Positions 1 to 11,028 of a DNA stretch of 64,000 bases are shown here, in pieces. A program made the translations under genes and the position numbers. The notes under the pieces were generated by a model. The model saw only the letters and a program-made list of their open reading frames with translations. It did no database searches and was not told the origin of the DNA. The stretch comes from Wurfbainia villosa (Eukaryota; Streptophyta; Magnoliopsida; Zingiberales; Zingiberaceae), in contig CM045998.1 in the NCBI GenBank assembly GCA_025175895.1, forward strand, positions 12,881,153 to 12,945,152, in the 5' to 3' direction. Numbering within the stretch: the stretch's first letter is position 1; every line of letters begins with the position of its first letter.

Positions 1-25
1 GTCGTCGACTTTGGAAGAGAGAGAC

Positions 26-1185
26 CTGGGATGTGTCTGGGACTGAAATGGAACGACCCCATCTCTCAGGATCCCACAAGATGGAGCTATTGAATGCGAA
101 GCCTGAGATGTTGATCTTTGGAGGCTTCGCTTTCATTTCTGCACTCTTCGTCGTCATCAGATTGCTGAGACTGAACTTCTTCTTCGCATTGGACAAGTCC
201 TCGGATATCCACCCTAGAACATTGGAGGAGTTACAGATTGGTCCATCCACCACCACTCTCTTTCTGTTTGCTGACACCATGGCCATTGGCCAAGCCCCAA
301 AAACCCTGCACGGATTAAGGGATCGATCGCTTGATCATCAGTTATTACCGATTATATATACAGTTTGTGTTTATGTTTTTTTTTTCTTTTTCAAATCTGA
401 TGACTGCAGTGGAATTGGGATTTCACTTTGTTTTAGATATCCATGCGAAGAAATGGAGCCAAAGATGAGGAGAAATAAAGGGAGAAGAAACGAATTTACT
501 CCGCCGATGTCTATATATTAAATTGTATAAAGAGGAAAACTTTTTTTTTTTTTGTTCTTGATGAATGTTGAAGAGAAGGAAATAATTCTTACTCGATGTT
601 TCTCAATTCTCGGAATAATTGGAGATCGTAGACATTGGAGAGGTCGGCAAAGTGCACGATTCCGGCGAGCCGATGGCTCTCGATGTGGCTCAGGGCCAGG
701 TTCCGCTGGTGGTCCTCCGCCGCCGCTGCGTCAGCGAGATTCTCCTCGAACACCAAGTGGCGGTACATGACGCCGGTCTTCCTCAACACCTCGGCGGTTC
801 CCTCCGCCTCGGAGGCCGCCTGAACGACGACCCAGAGCACCGGCTGCGGCACCAGCCTCAATGTCTCGGCCATCCTGCTCAGCAGCGCATCCTGCCACCG
901 GTCGCCGGAGCACGTCGTGGTCACGACGATCAACTGCTGGCGGTCGGGATTAGAGGAAGACCCAACGAGGGGCTCGAACTCGGCCACGAGGCTCCTGTTA
1001 GCGACGGCCCCCCCAGTGTCGGCGAACTTAGCTCGAAGAGCTTCTGCGTTACGACCGGCGAAAAGGGAGACAGAGCTCGTCGGAACAAAGCCTGTGAAGA
1101 AGCCCATGACGAAGCAGAGAGCGAAGTGGACCAAGGCCTTCTTCCACAACTGGATTCGCTTCTTCAACCGGTCGCCGGAGCCCAT
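26..1185 (-). CDS. IRX9: IRX9-like GT43 glycosyltransferase, 5' two exons (partial)
   Basis: Plant GT43 proteins of the IRX9 group work in the Golgi in synthesis of the xylan backbone. Exon 1 is 593-1185 (minus): ATG at 1185, a basic start (MGSGDRLKKRIQLWKKAL), then one hydrophobic anchor at about residues 14-33, as in a type II Golgi protein. It ends at ATCGA with donor GTAAGA. Exon 2 is 26-305; its acceptor ends in TGCAG and the frame joins exactly to give EVFGAWPMAMVSANRKR, followed by VVVDGPICNSSNVLGW and ISGFAFNSSILWDPERWGR, all typical of the family. A donor CAG|GTCTCT is likely at 26, and the remaining exon or exons lie left of the window. The usual acidic DxD stretch reads HFADLSNVYDL, as in IRX9 proteins thought to be non-catalytic partners. 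The upstream in-frame start at 1248 lacks family similarity, so I prefer 1185. Family call is firm; the IRX9 versus IRX9H assignment is less so. Confidence 0.88.
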
Positions 1186-2346
1186 CGTAGCTTTGCCCCG
1201 AGGAGAGAACGAAGAGGACGGCTCGGTTATATTTATTCCGGGAAACAAGGTGGTTGGATTAGGAAAAGTTTGTTAAAAAAAAAACAAAAAGGCGGGAGCG
1301 GCTAACGGTTGAATTGGCTCTCAATTTATTAAGGCAATTAAAAGTAGGCGTCGTTGATGGATGCCACCTTTTTGTTCTCTGTGCGTTAGTTGCCAATTTT
1401 TTTTTAATATCAGATATTTAAATTTCGGATCGAAAATTTTCCATCAATTATAATATTCATAATTTACCATTCTAATTAAAAAGAAATTTTATAAATTCAT
1501 GAAAGATTGAATGTAAATTTTATAAATTCTTAATACCCGTAAAAGGTTGGAATCATCAATCCAGCAATCCTCACCTGTCTATTTCACGGTCATTAGAAGG
1601 GAAGTAAATCACGGAGAGTTCTATAAATCTTGACATGGTAGTTAGTCAAAACACGTGAGAATCATCTGAATTTAGAACAAAATTTTAAATCTTCTTCGAA
1701 ATCAATTCATATCTTATCCGTAAATACTGTTATATTTTAACCATCACATCGTGCTCGTGGGAACGATGAATCTTAATACCGGATCATCGGTTGCCGGTTT
1801 TAATTTAACACCGTGTCACCTTCCATTTAATCCAAACAAAAATAAAATAAAAAATAAAAAATAAAAAGGAAAAGGTGTCAACTTTAATTAGTACCCGAGA
1901 GAACGCTTTCTTTTGCATGGTTGGCAAATCAAGTCATCACTTTAAGCCAAAGAAAAGGAGGGAGATGTACCAATTGTAGGGTGAGGATGGGCAAGCCCAA
2001 CTAATGGCGACTTCGTTGCTCGGAGCAAGCGAGCTAATCCATTAAATTTCATGGGCCCACAGTGTTAGTGGGCCCCGAGATTAATTAATAATTATTTGAT
2101 CGATTGCGAGGAGGAGGAGGAGATTTAAGAAGAATAAGACGATTATAATTCTTTTTTTTTTACGAGATACTATTATATTAAGATAATAAGATATACCTAA
2201 AAGTTTGAATATTAACAAATCATTTCTCGTTTTCTCTCTCATTGAGTGTGAATGAAAGTGACCCTTTAATGGATAAGACTTATTAAAGTGCTAATGTACT
2301 CGATCGAAGTAATTAATCATGCTTTGTATTTTATTTTTCCCCTACC

Positions 2347-2349
<3 letters not shown>
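1186..2349. other. Upstream region of the IRX9-like gene, no gene seen
   Basis: This AT-rich stretch lies upstream of the minus-strand GT43 gene and should hold its promoter. A TATA-like string (minus-strand AATAAATATAACC, near 1225-1240) is very close to the start codon, so I do not call it a promoter. No other coding sequence is visible. Confidence 0.5.

Positions 2350-2441
<92 letters not shown>
2350..2441. repeat. (TA)n microsatellite
   Basis: About 92 bp of uninterrupted alternating T and A. Length is likely polymorphic. Confidence 0.98.
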
Positions 2442-2443
<2 letters not shown>

Positions 2444-2765
2444 ATGACATGGCATTAGTTATTTTTGTTTGAACCTTGGGTCATCGCGAAAATTGAAAGC
2501 ATCAAATTCCTTTTTTAAAGTGGCTCGAGTTCTAAGAAAAGATTGGAGAATTTATGGTTGTGAGAGAGCAAACCATTTGGAAAGGAGAGGTGAGGGATCA
2601 AATTTCTATAATAATTCATGAACGAAACCTTTGGGTTGAATATACAGTAAGAATTTGATTTTCTATGAGATTATTCATTGAAATTTTTCGAATTTGGTTT
2701 TTTTTTATTTTTTATAATTCAGGTATTCAAAATGTTTTTCATCCGGAGAGAAGACATCAATCTTA

Positions 2766-2963
2766 ATGACAATTCCGACTAATTCTGAAGATGACCACCC
2801 GATCATTTATATATTAGACAAATTCAAAGAGCGCACTGAAGGTTTTGCCCGGAAGCTTGTCCATGGCGATCCCTTCGATGTCCCCGGATTAAAAAAAAAA
2901 AATTTAATCCTAGACGAAAGGAATTGTCAAAGCAACCAAGTCATCGTCGTGCTATTCGTTTAG
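2766..2963 (+). other. Unidentified short open frame
   Basis: A 65-codon frame that reads like real protein in its first two thirds (for example DKFKERTEGFARKLVHGDPF) and then runs into an A-rich stretch and the left end of the LTR-like block. I do not recognise the family. It could be a remnant exon of a gene truncated by the neighbouring repeat, or chance. The run GGATTAAA, nine A, TTTAATCC near 2886-2910 is a small inverted repeat at the point where the protein-like reading stops. Confidence 0.2.
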
Positions 2964-4774
2964 AGAGGTCACTTGAACAAACTAGTTGTTCAAGCGACCA
3001 TCCTCTATTCTACGAGTAGCCGCGGAATAGACGATGTCCGGATCGCCGGTTTTTGTGTTTATACTCGGGATCCAAGTATTATTTAGCCTATTTACAGAAA
3101 TATAACATGCTTATATTTTGAAAAACAAACACAAGCAATGAACAAAAGAGATAGAAAAATAGTTATACCTCTTGGTCTTCTAATGTATGACCCTCCTCCT
3201 TTTGGACGTCGTGTGGGCGACGATCCACCAAAAGTCGAAGCTCCTAGATCGCAAAACTTCCTTCCTTGCTTTTCCCAAGCAAGAGGAAGAAGAGAAACAA
3301 TGTTTATCTCCTTCAAAAACTCAACCAACAAGGAGCTATCAAAGCTCTTGCCGCCGGCCAACTAAAAGGAGAAGGAGATGGTGGAAAACTACCAAGACAC
3401 CAAGGGAAACCCTATATCTTGTTTCCACCACCTAAGGAGGAGAAGAAGAGGACCTTGGGCGCCGGCCAAGGCTTTAAAAGAGATGGATAAGGCTGCTGGA
3501 CGTTGGCACAAAGAGGAAGAAGAAGAGAGAAAGAACCTTCCTTATTTGGTGCCACCCTAGCCTCAAAACCCTAATCCCAATCCTATCTCAATTAGGATTG
3601 CTCCTTGCCGCCCAAACCCTAGCTCTCCTCTTCATTTTCATGTGATCCACGACCAATCCCCTTGCCCTCCTTTTATAGAGTTAGGGATAAGTCATGAATT
3701 AATCTCCTCCATTGGTTCTAGGGATTTAATCTCAACCGTCAGATCTAGAGATTTAATCTCAACCGTCGGATCTTAGAGATTTGATCTCTACCAATGGATC
3801 TTAGAGTTTTGTTTCTATCCATTGGATCTAAGCATCTTGAGGTGTTAATGGGCTACATTAGGGACCATGAGGAGGAGTTGGGTCTTGGCCACCCATGGAT
3901 CTAGCCCATAAAGTAAAGTCGATCACTAAAGGTCCATCATTGATCTACCTCACCACCACCAATCTGATAAGATGGGCTACATATATACTTTGTACTTTTT
4001 CTCGCCGTGTTTTAGATCTCGTATGTCCGTCGATTAATTAATTTCTGACCATTAATTAATCAACATCTAACTCCTTGAGTAGTACCACTCAACCTTTTCA
4101 TCATGCCGGACCAAGTCCACCTGCAGGGTTTACATGATGAACCTTATGAGCTCCTCAAGGGGACATCATCATCCTAATATATAGGACACGGTTTCCTCCT
4201 ATAATCAACGGCACACTATATAAATAATATCATCTCCCAACTTACCGAGTCTATCGATTTAATCTATAAATCTCGCCCATTGGTAAATCAAAGAGATGAC
4301 TACTAAGTATATGTGTCCGTTATTATATCGGGATTAAGAGCATGTACTAAATAATATCTGAGGTCCGATTCGATTATGTAGTCAGCAATAAATCGAATCA
4401 CCTCTATTTCGGTCCTGCTCAATACACACAAAGTGCACTAGTGTGATTCTATGGTCAAGACAAACCAATACCAAATCACACTACAACCATTCCGATGGTT
4501 TGTCCAAAGTCATCTCGGTTGTGAGCCTTTACTTATACTTTTCAAGGAGCCGATAACATGATCTCCTGTGTGACACCACACACCATGTTATCTACAATGT
4601 AAAGTATTAGACAATATTGCATAACCATAAAATATGCAAACAATGATCATATGATTCTTATCTCAAAAATAAAGATGTACATAGAAAAGATAGACTTTTC
4701 AGTATACATCCCTACACGCACATGACTTCATTAAGATTTTTCGATGTCCAAAGTCTTCTCCCATTGATTTGACA
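2925..4774 (-). mobile_element. Probable LTR (solo or truncated), minus orientation
   Basis: The block begins TGTCAAA and ends TTTGACA, a perfect 7-bp terminal inverted repeat of TG...CA form as in LTRs. Read on the minus strand it has a TATA box (CTATAAAAGG) about 1.1 kb in, followed by a transcript-like, CT-rich leader. Direct repeats of the type ATTTAATCTCAACCGTC occur at 3725-3800. Short hairpins include CTTGAACAA...TTGTTCAAG near 2970-2995. Flanking 5-mers (ggaat left, gaagt right) do not match, so the insertion is old, rearranged or not a simple solo LTR. No coding domain is visible. Confidence 0.5.
3671..3677 (-). promoter_or_regulatory. TATA box of the LTR at 2925-4774
   Basis: TATAAAA on the minus strand within ACTCTATAAAAGGAGGGC, in the expected place for an LTR U3/R boundary. 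Prediction from motif and position only. Confidence 0.4.
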
Positions 4775-4779
4775 GAAGT

Positions 4780-7595
4780 TGTTGGATCAAAAATATACTA
4801 GAGGGAAAGGGTGAATAGCGTTTTAAAAAAAAATTCTTTCTCATTCGTAAAACTTGTAAAATCAAAGTAAGATCGCAACGGAAAATAAAAACATAAAGTC
4901 TTTTTTTACTTGGTTTACAATCGAAAGACTGCTAATTCAAGGCTTATGATCCTCGATCACTTTCGATGAACAATTCACTAAAAAGTCTCTTCCTTATTAG
5001 AGATAAGAGATGTATTTTTTACAAAAGTTAAGGAGTTGATAACAATCTTATCGCTCCTTATATACATGTAGTGCAATAATAATTAAGAACAAGTGAAATT
5101 AAAACAAAATATAAAGACACGAAAGTAATGCAAATAGAGTGTTCGGTCAAAGTCGTAGAAGCACAGCAGTAGGAACTAGGGCGTTGATAGCAGAGATTGG
5201 AAGCAAGAACACTTGTAAAACTTGATGTTGGGCACACTGGTTGAAATCACTTGTATAGAAGATTCCAGTCGCCTGGACCTAATCTAGTCGACTCCAGCTT
5301 GGTCTAGATTTGATCCGTAATCATTGGATTTTATTGCATTTCAATTGACTGGATCTGGTCTAGTCGATTGGATTTAGTATGACTTCATCTAGTTAAACTT
5401 TGATCTCACTTCGAGTGTTTGATTTGCATTTCTTCTTGGTATAGTTGCTTGGACTAGTCGATTGGACTTGGTTCAATCGACTGGAAACCCTTCCAGTCGA
5501 TTGGTTAAACCTTAGTCAGTCACTCGAACAGTACCTGCATCGTAGAGTTAGCATAACATATATATAGAGTAGTAATAACATTCTCCAACTGTCTGATCTC
5601 GACTTTGGCATTCCTCCGGAATCCTTAGTCAAACCAATGCCTAAAGTTGTCCCCCTACTGAGGACGTGACCTTAGCATTACTCTTCATAAGGTCTTATCT
5701 TGCTTACTTTCGCCAAACCCTGTTTGGACTTTTTGACTTAGCATTCAATGCTTATACCACCATGGCTTTCTTCGATGTTCAGACTCCTGCTGACCCACTG
5801 ACTATCCTGATGTCTTTGATTTTTTCTATACTTAGTCAAGTTAATTTATGCACACTCAAGCAAAGTATAAGACCATAATATGACTTAACTTTGAACCTTT
5901 TGTTGGGGATCGTTTGGTATGCTAGAGGGGGTGAATAACGATTTGTCGATTTTATCGTTCGTTCACATTCGTGCTTGTCTATAAGTGTTAATACACAGCG
6001 GAATTCAAATACAAATACAAAGCATAATACAGACACGACACAAGAGATTTTACGCAATTCGGAACCCTAGTTCCTACTCCACGACCGAGCTCTAGTGTTG
6101 CACACCACCACTATGAACTTCTCCCTCTCGGAAACACTCTGGAGATGGAAAAATCTCTCACAATGAGCTTATAGAATAGTATAACTAAATACAAGAAACA
6201 AATGAAAGAAATGTCACTTTACAAGAGAATGTTTTTTGATTGTTTGATGCTTTGATTGCGTTGGATAGTTTTTGAAGACCTTAAATGCAGTATCGCTTCA
6301 CCTCAAAATCACCCAAGAACCTCTGTGGAAGAACTCCTCACATCCTCCTTTTAATGCCTCCGCTCGAACTGATTTTTCGCCTACCAATCGACTGGATTTA
6401 CCTATCAGTCAATTGCCCAGTTATCCGTTGTCTCACAACAGACTAATCTGCATCGCATTCTACCCGACCAGTTTACTGTAATGACCCAACAACCGATTTG
6501 CCATAGCTACCAGTTGATTGTCATAATTCAGCAATCAACTACGAGACATTATGTGTCCTGTCCATTCAAGGTCAGTCGGTTGCTCTACCATAGTAGTTGA
6601 CTGACAGTGGCCAGTTGACTGGTGCAAATCATCAGTCAACTGCCAGAGCTATAAGTCAACAGTCGAGCCTCAATCGACTACTTGACTAGTCAATTGGGTC
6701 ATGACTCTAGTCGAATGTCTGAGTCAACTAAGCCTCCCAAGTGTCATGCACTCGGTTAGTCGACTGGTATACCTCAAATATGAGGTTTAACCTAAATATG
6801 ATCCTCTCATACTTGATATTCACCCTAGACCTAGACCTAAGCCTTCAAGTCACCTCCATCATTCTTACGTCCTCAGGGTCCATCTGAGTCCTCCACGACT
6901 CCTTCACCCTTCGTGTTAGCCTTCAGGTGCTTCTATCAACTTCGTCATGCCATCGGATACGCTTAGCCTAGACCTAAGCCTTCAAGTCACTTACATCAGC
7001 CTCAAGCCCTTAGTTCGAGTTCACAACTCCTCACCCTTGACCCTAGCCTTCAAGTGCTTCCGTCGACTTTGTCATACTAACGGGTCTCCTTGCCAAGAGG
7101 TTGTGCCTCCGGGACTTCCACTGCCAAGTCTTCAAACTTAGACTTTCCTTTTACCAAATATTCATATTTAGACTTTCCATTGCCAAGACTCCACTCTTGG
7201 ACTTTTTCTTTGCCAAATATTCATAATTGAACTTTTCCTTGCCAGGACTTAACCTTTAAACTTTTCCTTACCAAGTATCCATACGTGGACTTCTCCATTG
7301 TCAAAACTCCAATCTTGGACTTCCACTCGAGTCTCACTTCTGCTTGGTCAACCCTGACCTGAGATTGATTGCTCCAACAATCTCTCTCATAATAATCTTC
7401 CCTATATGACCTTCCAATCATCCACTAATCATATGGTCAATATATAATCAAACCATATTGTCAACCCATTGTCAAACAATTATCAAACATCAAAATCCTA
7501 CTCGAGTCTGGTCAATCATGATCTGGATCGATTGTACCAACACCTTTGCCATAATCAAAACTTAAGCTTGATTATCTGGTGTCTCTATACCAACA
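4780..7595 (-). repeat. 3' LTR of the gag-only copia element, interrupted
   Basis: Plus-strand start TGTTGGATC with the family motif of a CTAGAGG-G-run followed by GTGAATAGCG. The sequence runs colinearly with the partner LTR at 20392 to about 5900, is broken by the solo LTR, and resumes at 7543 (CCTTTGCCATAATCAAAAC) to end CCAACA at 7595. Without the insertion and its duplicated site it is about 1.17 kb. Contains several CAGTCGATTGG-type motifs. Confidence 0.78.
5901..7542 (-). mobile_element. Solo LTR nested inside the 3' LTR
   Basis: Begins TGTTGGGGATCG, ends ACCAACA, and is flanked by a perfect 5-bp target duplication CCTTT (5896-5900 and 7543-7547). At 1,642 bp it has no internal coding region and is an LTR left by recombination between the two LTRs of a copia element. 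It carries many CAGTCGACTG and CAGTCAACTG motifs at 6370-6760 and degenerate tandem units of roughly 35-40 bp (CTTGCCAAGACT...TTGGACTTT type) at 7080-7330. Confidence 0.85.
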
Positions 7596-7611
7596 ATGCC
7601 CCTCTTTTTGA
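7596..7611 (-). promoter_or_regulatory. Polypurine tract of the gag-only copia element
   Basis: Minus-strand CAAAAAGAGGGGCAT directly abuts the LTR start TGTTGG. Purine-rich sequence at this position primes plus-strand DNA synthesis in copia elements, and it fixes the LTR at 4780-7595 as the 3' one. Confidence 0.65.
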
Positions 7612-8748
7612 TTTATAATAACACTTCAAAGTTAAGAAAAATAAAATGGCACTACAAAAAAATTACCATATACCCACGGTAAAAAACCGTAGGTAAAAGC
7701 ATGAAAAATATGGGTATATACCTCAAAAATTTATACCCATGGACGTCTATTTTCGTCATTTTTTACTATGCCTTTACCTACGAGTTTTTTTATCGTGGAT
7801 GTAACATATAGTGACGGTACCCGTTACCGTCAGAAAATGTCTCGACTTATATCTACGGATTTGAGTGCATCACTATAGGATTTAGTGACAAAACGAAAAA
7901 CCATCACAATTAATCACCAGATAATTATCCACAGTCTTTTTTCCGTGGGTATAGCTTATAGTCACATGATTTTTTTTTCTGTAGGTATATATTATAACCA
8001 CACTTTTATTATAAAAAATTGAAATTTAGAATTCAATTTATATATTTAAATTTACATAAGAATAACAATCATCTTAAAAAAGACTCCAATTATATTAAAA
8101 GTAAATCATGTCCTAAAGTAATAGGTAGCAATATTACAAACAAACGAAATCATGAAAATCTAAAAAAGTACATATTATGCTCCCATAAAGTACTTATATA
8201 TGGTGCATACAAAATAAAATTCCAAAATATGATAGACATGAATCACCAATAATCAACAAAATGAGCACTTTCGCTTCTAGTTATCACCTACAAATTAAAT
8301 TATAATAAAGCATTAATATAAGCGAATGTATTTAACAAAATTAGCATCAATCTTAATAAAAGTTAATCAAATTAAGTATCTGCTATATTCATAATTTTCA
8401 TGAACTTTGAGATCCTGAATTGCTTTGATTGTTTGGCTTACTTGAAGCATATGAAACCTATAAAAAAAATATGTAAATTTTGAACTAAGATAACAATTTA
8501 AGGAATTCTTTGTGATGAATGCTAAAACTAATTAAACTAATGGACAAAACTAATACAGTATTATATTGAAGCATAACTTCTAGTTAGAACCAACAGACAA
8601 GGAGGACAATTTAATGCCTCTTAATGTACTAGTAAATGAATAATACTGGAAATTAAAAATATAATTGGAATTTATATTGAAGCTGATACTTTTATATTTC
8701 ATGGAGAACAAGCTTTTCAAATAAAATATAAATGGATTTTATCTGATG

Positions 8749-10396
8749 TTAGCATACCTGTTCAGCTACAAGTTGTAAGATGTTTTGCACATCTTCTCCT
8801 GACAAACGACTTTGCATTAATTTTATCACATTAGTCAACAACCCCTTAATATGCATAACTTCTTCATGCAAATCTTCGCCTACATATGATGAAGCTTTTG
8901 ACTTTTTTGCGGGTGGAATCTTGCCCAAACAATGCACACGTCTTCTCTTTATATTTTCAGGTCCTTGTACTTTTGCAAGCAAGTCATCCTTCCAAAATGT
9001 AGAACCTCGTTTTCTTTGAGATGTTTGCAATGTCTCACCCTCGGATACGTGATTTTTAATTTCATTCTGAAATACCATTTATATAAAAATAAGTCATAAT
9101 TGTAAGAGTGTGACATATATACAACAAAGTAAAAATCAACAAAATAATTACAGACGTGCATGCAAAATATATATAATGAAAATCTTACGATAATACCAGC
9201 AGCTTTGTCATGACAATTGTTCCATTCTTACGAGTTCGAGTGTCAATATGTACCACATGACGTTCAAGCAACACTTCTTTCTTTTTCTTTTTCTAAAACC
9301 AAATAAATTGTGAGTTTCAAATAAAAATATATAATTCAATAACAATGAATGCAAACAAACCTTCTCATCAATCACTACTGGAAGACTTTTTGTACCCATA
9401 CAATGGGTATCTTCAAGCTTAGCATGATTTTGCTTATTAATTCCACTTATTTTCTGTACAAAGCAAGAATTCATAAGGAGGAAATGTGTGTATAATGTTA
9501 TATAAAATACATATATATATAAAACAACTTACTTGCCCTTCTTCTGAAATCCAATGATGAACTAAAGCACGATATTGACCTAGATCAACTTGAACATCAA
9601 GTAATGTAGAAGCAATTTCTTCTTCTGTTTTACTGGAGTCAAATGCTCTCTTTAAATCATGCTTCTAGTGTCTCCATTTGTCATTCATCTCGGATTTCAA
9701 CATCACCCTTATAACATCATTTATAGGAGGGATGAACTCAAATTTACCCTAAACAATAAAAAATGTTAAACCAAAAATATGAATATAAATTTAATCATAA
9801 AATAAATTATGAATGCATAGGTAAAAGAAAAATAACAATCATGGAACCTATATTAGTTTAAGCATCTTCTCTTTGTTATTCTTTGACATTAATTTCCAAC
9901 TTGTATAGTTGATTGGAGCATATTGGGACCTTCGTACTACACTTCCTATGAATCGAGTAAGAGTCTTTGCTTCTTCACCAATAGGTCGATCAAGTTCATC
10001 TAACTTAACTCTTATAAAATTCTCAGGATCCATGTCCCACATATCTAACATTTTGGTAGGGCCTCTAGTTGCTTTAGGTGGTGCCACAACTAGTTAAAAA
10101 AAGAGACATAAGTATGACACACACACACACACACATAACTGAATAAAAATGATAGCAAAATATATACCTTCTTCAAGAGCTTCTGTGTCAGATGCAACAG
10201 AGTGAGATTGAACAGATTCATGTATGACATGTTCTATAGAAATTGAACCACAATGTATTCCTTCATTATGACTTGATTGGACTTGATTTGAGGTAGAATT
10301 CAGACTAGTCCGTGATTCTTCATTGTCTTGTGAAACATTATTTGGATTCAGATCTTTATTATGATTAACAATGTTTAATTTTCTTCGTCTTCCCAT
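8749..10396 (-). pseudogene. TNPA-like second gene of the CACTA element
   Basis: Read as exons on the minus strand: 10396 to about 10165 (start MGRRRKLNIVNHNK, Ser/Asn-rich); about 10090 to 9848 (TRGPTKMLDMWDMDPENFIR, then DRPIGEEAKTLTRFIGSVVR and APINYTSWKLM), which resembles the plant En/Spm Transposase_24 type domain; about 9750 to 9530; about 9470 to 9360; and a last part 9078 to 8749 with a basic stretch and a helical tail (HIKGLLTNVIKLMQSRL). A TAG interrupts the third part near 9667. The intron pattern is inferred from frame breaks. TNPA-type proteins bind subterminal repeats; here that is inference from family and position. Probably no longer functional. Confidence 0.6.
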
Positions 10397-11028
10397 CGAC
10401 CTATAGAGCTAATCAGTCTTTAAAAAACTAAAATCAAAATATTATATAATCAACCATAGGCACATCCGTGTAGTGAGCACAAACCAACAAAAAAGAGTTA
10501 TTGTCATTCTCTACATATAGCACCAAGACAAATCAAATTTTAAAGTGCGAAAGAGAAATAGAATATATAGCACAAAGATATTGAAGAGATTGTCATCCTC
10601 TATAGATATATTGTCAAGCAATATAAATAGTTATGACTAAAAAAAAAACACAATATTTTTAATGTCTTTAGTTGGAGCTAACTGAAAAATGTTACATGGG
10701 AAAAAGAGTGATCAATTTGAAATTTGTTGTCCCACTAAGAATTTAAAAACTAGCAATTATCATAACATCCACTAATCCTGCAAGCTAGGAGTAAGTCTGC
10801 CCTTTGATTCGGACCAAAATACTTATATTGCTCAAGAGCACCAAAAAAGGACTAAAACCCAAAACTAGCAGCTAACATCAAATGTAAAACACAGTAATGA
10901 ATTTCTCACACAAGATTACATAGAAGATAAATGCAAAATAACAATAGGTAAATAATAAAAAAATGTACAGATCATAAAAACACCAGATTGTAGCAAAGTA
11001 TTATCAATTACAATTAAAAATAATCCTC

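Noticed and set aside
619..1305. Long plus-strand frame of 228 codons
   Set aside because: It is antisense to the IRX9-like exon 1, which has clear family similarity and splice sites.
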